A stretch of DNA of 64,000 nt from Talpa occidentalis (GCF_014898055.3 NW_023601104.1:74507106-74571105); one strand, 5' to 3'; positions 34,066 through 45,959 are shown, counted from the first letter of the stretch. The notes: generated by a model not told the origin, from the sequence alone. Numbers and translations: made by a program.

Positions 34066-36879
34066 AAAGAGAGAGACTTTCTTTCTATTAAACTTTTTTT
34101 TTTTATATATTTTATGTCATGTTCAGACTTTGCCTATTCCACACACACACACAAATTAACCATGTAAATGACACTTAGTCTTTTTAATTGTGAGATGATA
34201 ATCAATTCCTGTTTACATTTCAACATGTCATTGAAAAGACCTCATGCTCAGGAAATGCCATGGAATTTCCTGTAGCTATCAGAATTATGAAAATCCTGGC
34301 TGGACCTGCCATGATTTGACTTCATATTTCTGCAGGAGCTAGGTATTCCGTCATCATGCTTTGCTCCCTGGGCTCTGTGATTAGTGGCCCATAGGTTGGG
34401 GGCAGGGGGAGAACTCTTCTCCCATTTTTAAAGAACTTAAATTTCATAATGGTGGCACATTGTGTGATAAGTATATATGAAGCCTGAAACTATCGTTTTG
34501 GAAATGTCCTCAAATGGAAGGAGGGAATGTAAACTCATAATCCTGTCTAACAGTGTGTTCAGCTTTATTTTTCTATTCTTACCGAGGAGCTGCTGAGTGT
34601 CTGTATAAGCAGTTTCAGACAATTTGACCTCAGGCCTTTTCATTCCTTATGAAGGAGTAATCCTGTCAATACCTCTCTGACCTAGAGAGGACAGGTCAAT
34701 GAAACTTTGGGTGACTTAGAGTTACTAGTTAGCCTAAAAGGACTTTTATATACAAGATGGTGTGATTGGTTACTTCTATTTCACGTGGCATCTCATTCTT
34801 TGAGACTGTATGAGTTTTTCTTAAAGTAAAACAGTCACTGATTTTGCAAATTGTTTTTGTTCGTTTTGAGTAATGAATAGGCCTTGTAAGTTATTAAAAA
34901 AGATTGGTTTTCTTACTCTCATTTAAATGATGAGGTAAAGGTATAATTAAAATAGATTGTGAAACTTTTTCATATTCTCATGATAAACAGGTGACAAAGC
35001 TAAAACTTGCCACACAATATCATATTGGACAAGAAATGTGCCCTTATTTAAAATATTATCAGTGACTCATGTTATATGGGCACTCAAAACAGTAATAACA
35101 TTACCATGCTCTATATGAGGCACATGACAAAGTGGTCTGAAAATTGGTTAAGGCTCCAGCATTCATTTACACAGCATTCAGATCAAAATTAATTTTGACT
35201 GAAGCAAATGAAACTGCAGAATTTAAGGGGGTGAGAAGTGAATTGTCTGTGTTCACTTCTTATTTTTATCCTCTCATTTTCCTTAGTTGATGTTCTTCTC
35301 AGATGCCAGAGACCAGTCATGGTTGCCAGATGACTGGGCTTTGCTGGCTCATCAAGGGGCTGTGGCAATGCTTGTTTCCATGAGAGCTGGAAGAAAAGAT
35401 GCAATGGAAAAAGCACATGCAATGGTTTGTAAGTAGCTGGCTGTGTAATGCTCAGAGCCCTGTGTTCCTCTAAATATGAACTTAGTCTGATAACTCCTAG
35501 ATCTAGGGCTTTATGCATACAAATTAAAATGTATGCAAGTGGAGCTTAAATGATTTTAAGCAGATGCAGAGCGCTTTGGTTAATCTGTATACATTCCAGT
35601 TTGTAGGGATAATCTGCTCAATTTGGGTAGTCTGCCCAATTTGATATCAGTAATTTCATGGCCAGGAGAATTGGACATTTTGGGGTAAATACAAAAAAGT
35701 TCTTCATTTCTGGAAATATTATAACCATTTGAGTGTTTAAGAGATATGTTTTTTTTCAAGATAGATTCCCCTTTGGGTGATCAGACAGTTGATGTGAAAT
35801 ATGTAATCTGCCATGAAATTTGATGGTAGATTCTGGTCTTAGGACTTTTGTTCTACTGAAGCCCATTCTCATGGTGTCATTTAGAAGTATAAATAAATAT
35901 AATCAGATTGCATAAAAGTAGAATATATAAAGAAGTTATTGAAATGATACTCGTGAAGTTAAAGCAAGATATCCTCATAACATAGCTTCACAACGGCTAT
36001 CAATATTTATGCTGATGGGAGCTCTAATTCAACCCCTTCTTTTCTCATGGCTTCTCTGCATGAATAACTTGGCTGCAACAATGTCTATCTTTTATAGTTG
36101 CACAGTTTCTCTGGCTGATGATAATGTTTTTCTCCATAGTAACAAAGAAGAATAGACATTCTTTTTTTAATCAGTTTTCAAATATTCTCATTTAACTCTT
36201 GGTTTGTATGGCCTAAGCACTTTCACTGCTTTGGCACTATTGTTGCACATACTTTTGAGGGGAGCCACTTACCTCTTTTGTTTGCCAAAAAGAATCTTAA
36301 CCCTCAGCATAATTATTTCCCTGCCTTGTGATTATACTATATACAAGTCTTTTGGTCCTAAATCACTGTCAACAAAGATTGGAAACAGCAGTCAGAAGTG
36401 CTCTCCTCCTTTGAACAACTATATAAACTATCCTCTGCCCCCATCGGTTTTACATTGTGACACTTCTGATCGGTATGGGAGTGTTGCTGGACTGAAGAAG
36501 AGACTGTGGGAGGAATCTCCTGAAAGCTGAGGTTCTTTTCACTTCCTTCATGTGTAAACTGCAGCATCTGCTCCATACCTACAAGTGAACAGCTTGTTTT
36601 CCAATCAAAATGAATTCTTCTGCAATTCGACCTTTTTTGGGTATTAGGTACACTTTCCAGAATATATGTTTTTAGGCCCTTGGGTATTTGAACCATTTCC
36701 TAGTCTACTTTCCCAGACATAAAAGATACCATGTGTGAAATATGTGGAATGAGAATGTCAAGGTGTTTGGGTGGATTCTTTCTGCAGAAAATATATTTGC
36801 ATTTTGCTGTTTCACAGTAAAGACTTTAAGTAGAGCAAGTCTAAAAAACACCTCTTCAGAACTGAAATAATTTATGTCT
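34066..36879. other. Unique sequence, no gene recognised
   Basis: About 2.8 kb without a convincing repeat or exon. The open frames (up to 112 codons, for example minus strand 36358-36696) overlap each other on both strands and have no motif. Confidence 0.5.
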
Positions 36880-37430
36880 GCTGGTATAAATAGAATCTTC
36901 CAGAATATAAGCCAAGGAACTACCTCAAATGCCACCTCCTTTATGAAGCTTTGTTCAATGGCCTTGTGGAAAGAAAGCAGTCTTCCCTTTGCTGCTTTTC
37001 CAGGCACTTTTGCTTCCATAAAAGCACTTGTCTTATATCTTTGTTTATCTCTAATTACCTTTTTTCATTTTTCTCCCCATTTACCATTGAAATTAAGGAG
37101 ATATTTTATTTTATTCATTGTTGAATTCCCCTAACTGCTACATCAGATGCCTAAATGTAGCCATGGATCAAGCACCTACCTCAACCTGATTTCCTTCACT
37201 AAGAAGGTCTCTGCTACGACTGTGTGCAGAGGACTCAAAGCACTATTCACACACTCTTACAATGACTTGTTCAGATAGATATTTCTTCTATTAGAATGCC
37301 AGTTTCTCAGGGACAGAACTATGTCCTCCATCTGTATTTCCCCAGGACCTTGGTAGTGCTGGGACACAGAGAGTACTGATGAAATTTCTATTGAATGAAT
37401 GTTGGATTTATTCAATGAACAGTGCCCTTG
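36880..37430 (+). mobile_element. L2 LINE 3' region
   Basis: The order 'atgccacctcctttatgaagctttg', 'tagaatgccagtttctcagggacagaactatg' and 'ttctattgaatgaatgttgg' follows the L2 sense 3' end. The overlapping minus- and plus-strand frames here are incidental. Confidence 0.75.
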
Positions 37431-37744
37431 AATTATATGAATGGAAAAGATAGGAGCCTATTTTGCAAATTTAGATTTACTGCATAATAATGAAGCATAA
37501 ATAACAGTTGTGCATCGCAATACATATACATGCTAACATTCTTTTTATTCCTGGAGAAACAGAAGTACCAGAAAAGCATTCTGCTTCATTACCTTCAATC
37601 GTTATGGCAGGAAGGATGTGTTGCTTTTAACTTTAATACTTAAAAATTAATCTGTCATCTCTTAGAATTTAAATATAATTGACTGTTGCAGTTCTTGTCT
37701 GACTTAGAGTTGCACTTTTAAATTTTCCTTGTATGAATTGATAG

Positions 37745-37882
37745 GACTGACTATTTATTAGTCTATGTCCCCCACAAATGTAAGGCCTGCGAGTGCAGGG
37801 CAAATCTCTTATCCCTCCATTCTTAGCATGGTGCCTGCAGTGTGGAAGAAGATCAATAAATATTAATTGGATTGAATGTTAA
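37745..37882 (+). mobile_element. L2 LINE 3' end
   Basis: The order 'cccccacaaatgtaaggcctgcgagtgcagggcaaatc', 'ttagcatggtgcctgcag' and 'caataaatattaattgg' is the typical end of L2. Confidence 0.82.
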
Positions 37883-39219
37883 AAAAAATAGTGTATGATT
37901 CAGTTAGAAAGTCTGTATAAAGTTTTTAAGTTAACTTTAAAATGAAATTTCTTTTACTTTTTGGGAAGAATCACTGCAACCAAATAGCTTTAGAGAGAAA
38001 TGTTGAAACTGTTACTGAGAAATCAATGACTCACCTACTTGAGTACCTAAATGTTAGAGATAAGCCACTAGGGCTATAGAAAAGGAGCCGGTCAGCAGGA
38101 GTGTGAAGACTCAGATCTGCCTCCCAAATGGTTGGGAAATGATTTTGTATCACATTTTGGGAAGCAGGTTTTGGGAAAATATCATTGACTGGGGAGTATG
38201 ATGGGGGACCAGAATGAGGATTTAACAGGAGGTCATTGGGTAAAGCAGACAGAGAGATGAGGAATGCAGAGTTAACTGAAGGTCACTGGCAGTGTTCAGC
38301 TTTTGTCCATATTTGGACTGATGGTCAGATTCTTATGATGCCTGGATGCTTTGTGCATGAGGGCTGGAACCAGATTGCTAGGTCTTCTTTATCTAGAGAA
38401 GCAGAATTGCTTGGGAAGAACAAGTTAGTTCTGATATAACAGAAAGTTATCTAATTTAACTGGCTATGCCAGAAATCAAACAAGCAAAAATGGTTAGAAT
38501 TGGTTAACAGCTAAACTAGGGGCAGGAAGAATGAGGGCCAGCTTTGGGGTGGTTTTGTCTTTGGGGGCTGATTTTAAAACCTTCTGAAGATGGTGGTATT
38601 TATAAGTTAGAATATAGGTATGGTTTTAGTTGTTCCTAAAGTCTTCCTTTTGAAGATTAACCTTCATTCCTTTATAGGCTTAATCCTATTTGTTTTCCTG
38701 TCTTTGATTCTCACCTGGAGAAATAGATTTTTAACAAAAAATAATGTGAGGAGAAATAAAGTAGATCATAAAAATAAAGTTTTCAGCAATCAAATTTTCA
38801 GATTGAATCTGACGGAGTACAGGTTTCATTAAAGAAGGGCTTTAGATCCTGCACTGTATCTCTATTCTCACATGAAATGAACTTGGGATTAAATATATAC
38901 CTCTTTATAAGTTATTCTTTTACTCTTAAAGTGGCATTGAGTAATTTGAATTTAAACTCTCAGGCTAGTTTTGGTCACCTTCTACTTAAAAGGTAATATG
39001 TAGTTTGTCCATGAGATTAGTTTTTATTTACACCAAAAGATAACTTCCTAGAGATGGAAAGCGATCAAGTCTTTTCCACTCCTGTTATATAAACTAAGCC
39101 ACTTGCAATATCATTTACTACTTTAGGTTTTTTTTTTTTTTTTCCCTCTTTCTCTAATGATAGGCTCTGTTGTTGCTTCTGGAGAAATGTGCAGTGAATG
39201 AGAATGACACATGCTGGTT
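37883..39219. other. Unique sequence, no gene recognised
   Basis: Only short open frames (under 75 codons) without motifs, and a poly(T) run just before 39145. Confidence 0.5.
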
Positions 39220-39372
39220 TAGCTGTGGGAGACTTTAGAGATTGTCCATTTTGTCCCCTTCATTTTGCACATGAGGAAACAGAGCATCTGAGCTCTTCCC
39301 TGACTTGCTCAGGATTTCACAGCTGGTCCATGGCCTAAACTGGAACCTATGTCTCTTGACAGCATGTCAGGA
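39220..39372 (-). mobile_element. MIR relic (antisense)
   Basis: The phrases 'ttgcacatgaggaaacagagcatctgag', 'cttgctcaggatttcacagctgg' and 'taaactggaacctatgtctc' match the antisense MIR core in order. Confidence 0.75.
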
Positions 39373-39772
39373 CTATCTTTACTCTGCCTTATGGGTTTTC
39401 TTTTTCTAGTGAAGCAAGATGCTAACTTCCAGGCAAACACTTTTAGCTGAAACTGACTATCAGAGTTGGATGAGGTGAGAGTTTGGGGTGGCCACCCACA
39501 GCTAAAATGTAGAGACTTAATACATTGTAGTTCTTTAGAGAGCCAGCCACTAGACACCATCTAGATAATCACAGGGGGACTACAGTGAGATGCCTGTCAC
39601 TTAAGGAGGAAAGTGAAGGTTTTTTTCCTTAGAGAGTTACATGAGAAACTGTAAGAACTGGATTGCAGTGTATAGTTACACAATTGTCTTAAAGAGTATG
39701 GTCCCAAAGTAAAAAACACCTAATTGCAAAACTAAACAGCAGGTATAAACACATCTAATTTAAAAAGTGTGT

Positions 39773-40012
39773 CAAGAAGGACAAACTTTAACACCCACCC
39801 TTGAAATGACTACAGATTGAGGCATCTAGAGAGGGAGGGGGAGAGGTGAGGAGAAGGTAGGGAGAGGGTGCAATGGACTCTTGTGGAAAGTTAGGGGTGC
39901 TTTGATAGTAGGCGAGCTATGGTGACTACACCTGAGGGAGCAAATCATCCACTTCCAAGACACTTACAAGGATGTAAATCAATGCTACAAAACATTAAAA
40001 AAAAAAAAAAAA
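39773..40012 (+). mobile_element. L1 3'-UTR stub with poly(A)
   Basis: It begins with 'gacaaactttaacaccc', which parallels the L1 3' UTR at 41095. It then has a purine-rich tract (39828-39870), the 'gctatggtgactacacctgaggg' segment and a poly(A) near 39993-40011. A possible short target-site duplication, agtgtgtca, occurs just upstream (about 39765) and again near 40032. Confidence 0.8.
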
Positions 40013-40106
40013 CAAACAACAACCCAAAAGAGTGTGTCAGTCAGTTATTAAAAAAGTCCAACCACAAAGCAAAGTTTCCCTGTATGTAGTAAAGCATCAT
40101 GTACCC

Positions 40107-40275
40107 CAGTGGTTCACAAACTTTAAGTACACTTCAGAATTGACTGGAAGGCTTATTAAAATACAGATTGCTGGACTCTACCTTTCAAATTCTATGGTCC
40201 AAGAATTTGCATTTCTAACAAGTGCCTAGATGATTCTGTTGCTATTTGGGGAGCTATATTCTGACTACTACTGGT
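40107..40275 (+). mobile_element. MER5A-like hAT MITE
   Basis: Termini 'cagtggttcacaaac' and 'gactactactggttga' enclose 'ttattaaaatacagattgctggactctacc' and 'tccaagaatttgcatttctaacaag', the signature of MER5-type non-autonomous hAT-Charlie elements. It carries no transposase. Confidence 0.8.
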
Positions 40276-40279
40276 TGAC

Positions 40280-40640
40280 AGGTTTATTAGTTTTCTATTG
40301 CTGTGTAATAATCACTAAGCTGTAACAAATTTAGTAGTTTAAAACAGCGCTTATTTATTAGTTCATAATTCAGTTGTTCAGAATTCTGGGACAGTGTGGC
40401 TGAGTTCTTTACTTGGGCATGAAATCAAAGTATTGGCTGGCAACATTCTCATTTGGAACTCAGGGTCTTCATCCAAGTTCATTCCATTAGTGGCTCAATG
40501 TACTCCCTGCAGGGTATAGGACTGAAGTCCCATTTTCTTGCTGTCTTCTTGGGGCTCCTTCCATGTCCTGAAGTTGCTCTTAGGTCCACATTACTGAATT
40601 TCTCTTAGTATAATAACAAATCAGTATTCTGATTATATAC
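40280..40640 (-). mobile_element. MLT1-like MaLR LTR (antisense)
   Basis: The plus strand starts 'ttagttttctattgctgtgtaataatcac' and continues 'tttagtagtttaaaacagcgc', the antisense terminus typical of mammalian MaLR LTRs. Only a diverged LTR-type sequence is seen, with no internal genes. Confidence 0.65.
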
Positions 40641-40784
40641 ACCAGGTCCTGTCAACTTAAGATGCATCCATGGATCTTCCCTTAGAGTAAGGTATCATTG
40701 TTGCTGTGTTGAACAGAGTGGGGTTTGAGATAGATTCAGATCCTGGATGAAGATAAACTCACCAAGAAGAAAGCCAGTATTGCG

Positions 40785-40905
40785 GAGCAAATAGCCAGCC
40801 AGTCTAGCACTTAGGTGTAGTACCCCTCTCTATTGCTTTACTTTGTACTTGCTCTTCAAGCTTTTCATCATATAATATTCTAGATTAAAGACATGATTAA
40901 AATTA
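40785..40905. repeat. ~110-bp direct repeat, copy 1
   Basis: This segment shares a perfect 73-bp block (40821-40893) with 43106-43178. A further ~35 bp upstream and ~10 bp downstream are nearly identical after small indels. I do not recognise it as a known transposon. It sits immediately before a truncated L1 3' end. Confidence 0.97.
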
Positions 40906-40919
40906 AAATAGAAAAGTTC

Positions 40920-41593
40920 TCAGAAATTCAATGCATTACTACTCAGCAATCAAAAGGATAAACTCATGCTATTTGTAATAACGTGGATGGAGTGGGAAGG
41001 GGTTATGCTATATGAAATAAGGCAGAAAGAGAAAGATAGATAATGGATGGTGTCACTTATAGGAAGAATAGAGAAAAACCAAACTAGGGGTCAGACAAAG
41101 ATAAACTTTGAAACCAAACTTTTAGGGCCTCCCTGGTGGCACTGGGGTTAAGTCTCAGTGCTATCAAGCTATCGCCAGCCACTGCAGCATGAGTTCGATC
41201 CTACCAGGGAGCTAGCCCACATGGCACAGCAGAACTCTCCTGTCTCACCTGCTGCTCCCTTTGGCAGTGTATTTCCATCTGTTGTGCTCTCCACTCTATT
41301 TCTGGTGAATCATGTTACCCCCTGCACCTCTGGCCTAGACCCCAGTTCTTGTATGCATAAATAAATAAAATAAATCTTTAAAAATCTGCAGTTTCAGAGG
41401 TAAAGAGGAGAGGGGTGAAAATGGGGTGATGGGGTCGGGAGGAGGAGGGAAAACTATAATGGTCTGTGCTAGAGGACTCTGGGTGCTGCAAACTGTGACT
41501 ACACTGAAGGGGGGGAGTCCTATGCTGTCAAAACACTAGCAAAGATGTACAACAATGGTATACAAAAAATAAATTAAAAACAACAACAAAAAA
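40920..41593 (+). mobile_element. L1 3' end (sense), split by a SINE
   Basis: It opens with 'attactactcagcaatcaaaagg' and 'aataacgtggatgga', the sense form of the L1 ORF2-end/3'-UTR boundary. After the SINE at 41125 it resumes with 'tttcagaggtaaagaggagagg' and 'ggtgctgcaaactgtgactac'. It ends in an A-rich tail near 41565-41593. Its subfamily resembles the stub at 39773. Confidence 0.85.
41125..41386 (+). mobile_element. tRNA-derived SINE, type A, full length
   Basis: It starts 'gggcctccctggtggcac', continues through 'cccacatggcacagcag' and 'cctctggcctagaccccag', and ends 'aataaatctttaaaaa'. It is inserted into the L1 3' UTR. I could not identify a clear target-site duplication. The 68-codon frame across it is incidental. 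Confidence 0.92.
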
Positions 41594-43070
41594 GAAATTT
41601 CAAACAAAAAGTTCAATGAGTTTTCTTCAGCCAGTTTCCCCAGATTCTGAGTATGAGAATTGCTCCTTTTATTGAAGCCTTCATCTCTCGGAGCAATATG
41701 AAATTTCTGAACTGAAGTGGGATCTCAAAAAATTAATTTGAAAAGTCTAACAGTGGCATCTTTACTTAATTTCAAGTGGGAATTCCTACAAACATCAGGG
41801 AGGAGCTCAGGGCAGGCAGTTGCACATGGTTGGGAATTAAATAGACTTTGTGATCTACTGGTTTCTAATGCCTGGACTTTATGCCTGATTGCGTGTGTGT
41901 GTGTGTATTTTAATTTTATTTGCTTAATTGTGTTTCTTTATCCTTTAGGAAAAGTCTAGTTTTCTTTGTTTGATTATCAACGGCCTGGAGGTCCTCTTAC
42001 AAAAATTTGATTAGCTGTTTCATATATATAACTCAAATATTTAATATAAATTTCTTAAATTCCTTTAGTACATATTGATAATCAGGATTATTCTTAGCTC
42101 ATTTCTTGGTTAGATGAAGATAGTGTCTCACACTGTCATAAAATAAAACTCCGTCTCTGTTTGAATTCATTTCCATGTTCAGTGACAACCATATGAGAGC
42201 ACTGGTAATAGTAAACCTTTGTAGACTAAACTGAAATGAGTTTCATTAGTCCAACAGACTGAAATGTCACTTGGATTTTTAAAAGTCAACTATAACTTAG
42301 GGACAGGAATGCTTTTATTTTGTATAACTTAATATAAAAATGGCATAAAGTAATCATTGTTTATAAACTCAAGGTCTGCCTTCAGTCTCACAAGCTGTGA
42401 CAGGGATGTGTTAAACATCATTAACATAAACACATGTCTAGATCAGAGATGGACATTTTATCCTTTATCTGTTCGGATCTGACCACTGTAAGATTTTGCT
42501 AAATGAGTTTATTTAGGAGGGATCAATCAGATTAGATTAGAAATCAAATCACATGTAGTACAATTCAACAAACTATGTTTACCTATCCTAAAAGAGAAAT
42601 TTTTAGAATATGTTTAAGTTAGGGCTCATTGATACATGAACTAGTTAACTTAAACATACCTTTTAGGAAGGGTAAAAGAGCTTACAGAGTCAAAAAGAAA
42701 GTAGAAGAATCATGCAGGCTTAGAAGGGAGAGGGGTCCGAGCAGTTCACGAGGTCTTAGTAAACCTAGTGTCATATTCCTCAGGGCTTCACCGACAGAGT
42801 GAGCAAAATCCAGCTATGTTCAGCATTTTGGTGAAGATTAGTAACTATGAAGTCTAGGTTGGGCCACGTACTCACTTTTTCACTAAAGGAAGGCAGGGTC
42901 CCCGGAGTACCTCAGACCCAAATGCGTTCAGTAGGGTAGGGGTATTTTCCCTCAAATAATTGGGGTACTATTATTAAAATTATTGGGAAATGTGTGCTGT
43001 ACAGACAAAATAATAGAGGTCCACAGTAGTTTATGTGATTATGATCTTTGAATATTTGGAAAGGGATGGA
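41594..43070. other. Unique sequence, no gene recognised
   Basis: It holds a short (GT)n at 41891-41907 and a perfect 13-bp inverted repeat at 42609-42621/42646-42658. No exon or repeat family was identified. Confidence 0.5.
42609..42658. repeat. Perfect 13-bp inverted repeat with 24-bp loop
   Basis: The arms tatgtttaagtta (42609-42621) and taacttaaacata (42646-42658) are exact reverse complements. They could form a hairpin, or they may be the residue of an old palindromic element. Confidence 0.9.
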
Positions 43071-43205
43071 GCAAATTAGCCAGCCAGTCCAACACCTAGG
43101 TGTATTACCCCTCTCTATTGCTTTACTTTGTACTTGCTCTTCAAGCTTTTCATCATATAATATTCTAGATTAAAGACAAGGAAGTATGGCAATGATTAAA
43201 AAATC
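43071..43205. repeat. ~110-bp direct repeat, copy 2
   Basis: Partner of 40785-40905 in the same orientation, about 2.29 kb downstream. A 73-bp block at 43106-43178 is perfect. After it a 14-bp insertion separates the shared 'atgattaaaa' end. Confidence 0.97.
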
Positions 43206-43367
43206 AACAGTGGGTTACCGTCTTTCAATATGAGGAGGATGTTCTAACATTTAGAGCTATTAACGCTACATTGTGAGATATGGACTTCCCATTTGTATTA
43301 GGATTCTTTGGTTGCATGTGGCATACATTTGAACTGCTCTAACTTGATAAAAAGATAAAATTATTAG

Positions 43368-43490
43368 GGCCTCCCCTGGTGGCGCAGCGGTTGAGCGCTG
43401 GGTTGCGAGGCTGCCCGCAGCCTCTGCAGCGCCAGTTCTATCCCCGGCTGCCCGCGAGGGGCCCACAAAAAAAAAAAAAAAAAAAAAAAA
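43368..43490 (+). mobile_element. Head-only short SINE, copy 1
   Basis: This copy has just the tRNA-like head of the type B SINE ('ggcctcccctggtggcgcag' through the B-box-like 'cagttctatccccgg') and stops at 'gggcccac', followed at once by about 24 A. The usual ~170-bp body is missing. A perfect 18-bp target-site duplication, aaaagataaaattattag, lies at 43350-43367 and 43487-43504. It therefore inserted in this short form and was not cut down afterwards. Confidence 0.95.
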
Positions 43491-43504
43491 GATAAAATTA
43501 TTAG

Positions 43505-43972
43505 AAGAAACATTTGGAATATCTCTATATCTCTTGTGAACAAAGAAAGAAGTGACAAGCCTAAATGGGAAGGACACACATGCCTTTAGACCTCACAAAC
43601 AACTAGAAACAGGGACTCAAAGTAGCTGACCCTATTTCTCTTTCATTTCTGCTTATATCTGACTTTTGGCTTTGTTATCTCTCTCTGCACACTGTCTCTC
43701 ACATACATGCTGTGGAAATGGTCACAGAGAGTGCCCGAACTTCCTTTCTCACTACATTGTGGAGAAACTGACACTTTCAGTGAGAGATATTGTGGGGAAA
43801 TGATCTTGTCCAGCTTTGTGCATTTGTTGAACTCTACTCAAGGCCAAGGGCTCTAGTGTTTGGTTCAAGTGACTTCTCTGGACTGAACTGGGGAAAAATT
43901 GGCTCTTAGTAGAACCAAGAAAAACAGTTCACAGCAGAAAGGTAGATGCTTTTGACAGAAGGGAATGTAGGT
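43505..43972. other. Unassigned sequence between SINEs
   Basis: This is possibly an old LTR or DNA-transposon remnant, but I cannot name a family. No exon was seen. Confidence 0.4.
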
Positions 43973-43988
43973 AAAACACTGTATTTTC

Positions 43989-44293
43989 TTTTTTTTTTTT
44001 TTTAATAGAGGCATGTTTTTATTTGTTTGTTTGTTTGTTTGTTTATACATGCACTGGGTACAGTCAGAAGCGCAGGAGGGTGAGAGAATTCACCAGAGTC
44101 AGAGCAGGAGGCAGAGCAGGCAGAAGGACCAAAGTACACTGCTGAGGGGAGCAGCGGGCGGCAGGAGAGGTCTGCGTGCCATGTGGGACCCTCCTCCGGT
44201 GGCTGGGGAGTAGCTGGGGATAGAACTGTTGCCGCAGAGGCCGCGGGCAGCTTCGCAACCCAGCGCTCAACCGCTGCGCCACCGGGGAGGCCC
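43989..44293 (-). mobile_element. tRNA-derived SINE, type B, full length
   Basis: The plus strand runs from the T-rich tail complement with a (GTTT)n array (about 44020-44044), through 'gcactgggtacagtcagaagc', to the head complement 'gctgcgccaccggggaggccc'. A perfect 16-bp target-site duplication, aaaacactgtattttc, lies at 43973-43988 and 44294-44309. The several open frames on both strands here lie within this SINE and are not genes. Confidence 0.96.
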
Positions 44294-44396
44294 AAAACAC
44301 TGTATTTTCAAACAAAGGTTAGATCAATTAGAGATCCTAAAGTGAGGATTCTGATGTCATCATCAGTACAAGCTGGGTGCCTGGGAAAGACAACTA

Positions 44397-44775
44397 TATT
44401 AATTCCTTATTGCTACTGTAACAATTTACCACAGATTTAGTGGCATAACAACAACACAACTTTTCCCCTTACAGATCTGGAGGTAAGAATTTAAAATGAA
44501 GGTGTTGTCAGGCTGCATTCATTCTGGGAGCTTCAGAGACACTCATGTTCACAAGATGGCTGTAGCATTTCCATTACATCCTAAATCAACATTATCCAAA
44601 GACTGTAGAGAGAACATCTATTGTGTGACTTTTTTAGAAATAAGGAGACCTTTCCGAAAACTCACTTAAAAGACTTCCCTGGGTGTCTTATTGATCAGAA
44701 TTCTTTACATGCCCATTTTAAAATCAGTTTCAGGCAAGAAGAATGGGATTACCATGTTTGATTAGATCCCATGTT
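44397..44775 (-). mobile_element. MLT1-like MaLR LTR (antisense), diverged
   Basis: The start 'ttccttattgctactgtaac' with 'atttaccacagatttagtggcataac' is the antisense end of MaLR-type LTRs, as at 40280. The remainder is too diverged to bound exactly. Confidence 0.6.
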
Positions 44776-44818
44776 TTCCAATTGAACTCTCTGCAGTGAT
44801 GAAAATGTTTGATGTCTG

Positions 44819-44985
44819 TGCTATCCAATGTGGTAGCCATTAGCCATGTGTGGCAATTATTGAGCACTTGAAATGTGTCTAATGGAACTGAGCAACTGCA
44901 TTTCAAACATTAATTTAAACTTAACTAACCATATATGGCTAATGGATACCATATTGGAGCCACATAGGACTAGATCAATCATTTG
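44819..44985. mobile_element. hAT-type MITE with inverted ends
   Basis: The ends 'tgctatccaatgtggtagccattagcc' and 'ggctaatggataccatattgg' are imperfect inverted repeats around a TA-rich centre with 'gagcacttgaaatgtg'. This is the pattern of MER3/MER58-like non-autonomous hAT elements. The exact family is uncertain. Confidence 0.65.
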
Positions 44986-45955
44986 GGACGGAATAGATGT
45001 TGAGTAGTCTACTAATCACCATGTTCACTAGTTCTTTAAATATAACATTGAACAGGTGGTGCATTTGTCTTGAGAACGTCAATCTTATAACTCATCCACC
45101 TGAAATTCTCTTTCGGAAACAAACCAAATAAAACAAAATCAGTGCATATGCTTACAAAGGCTAACAGTGGCAGTGTCTCCTTAGGGTGAATGTTGCCAGC
45201 ATACAGCATGGTTCAGCTAATTCTGGAGGTCTGGCATCTAGTTAATTGGGATCTCAGCTGGAGAGAGATTGGCTGCTCTTCTCAATAGGAAGCAGGTTTT
45301 TTTTTTTTTTTTTTTCAGTTTTGTAACTTGGGAGTGACAGCTCTTATAGATACATAATACATTCCCAAAGCCTGTCTGCCATGCAGGTTGTACAGCTAGT
45401 GAAGAACATAGATGTCATTTGGGAGGATCCACCTAATGTTTATAAATCACTGGCTATACTCCAGGTTGTATTTCTAGGTATTGAAAAGATGGTAAACAAG
45501 ACTAAGTCCCTGCCCTCAAGGAACTTAGTTGTAGTAAACATAATTAATACATTTCAAATTGTGTTACGTTTTAAGAAGAAAATAAAGCAAAATAACAGGT
45601 GGAGTGAATGAGGTAAGCCTTAACAAATGGCTTGATATGTGACTTTCTTGTCAAAGGCTGAGAGGTATTAAATTCTTCCTCTGGTAGAAGACATTTGACT
45701 TATAGGCTTATTTTGTTTCACAGCAAAAATAAATAAATAAATAAAAGAACTCTGGTTTAGCTATTTGCCAAAAGAAAGAAAAATCAAAGTAGTTTCTGAA
45801 AAGGCAGTATATTTCTCTGTCGTTTGAAAATTGAATTTTGCCTGAGATGTGATAGTGAACTTTTTTGTAAGGCCCAATAATAAGGCAAAATTTATTTCTA
45901 GTTTGATCTGTTCCTCTATATGCTTTGCCTTACCAATGCAAAATTTTGGCTATCT
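44986..45955. other. Unassigned sequence with poly(T) and ancient repeat
   Basis: A poly(T) run lies at about 45297-45315. The phrase 'gtaaacaagactaagtccctgccctcaaggaactta' (about 45490-45530) belongs to the same ancient repeat type as 5405. No exon was recognised. Confidence 0.5.
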
Positions 45956-45959
45956 TAGA

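Noticed and set aside
43380..43460. Genuine tRNA gene
   Set aside because: The A- and B-box-like sequence belongs to a SINE head with an A-tail and a target-site duplication. It lacks a clean cloverleaf and a pol III terminator.
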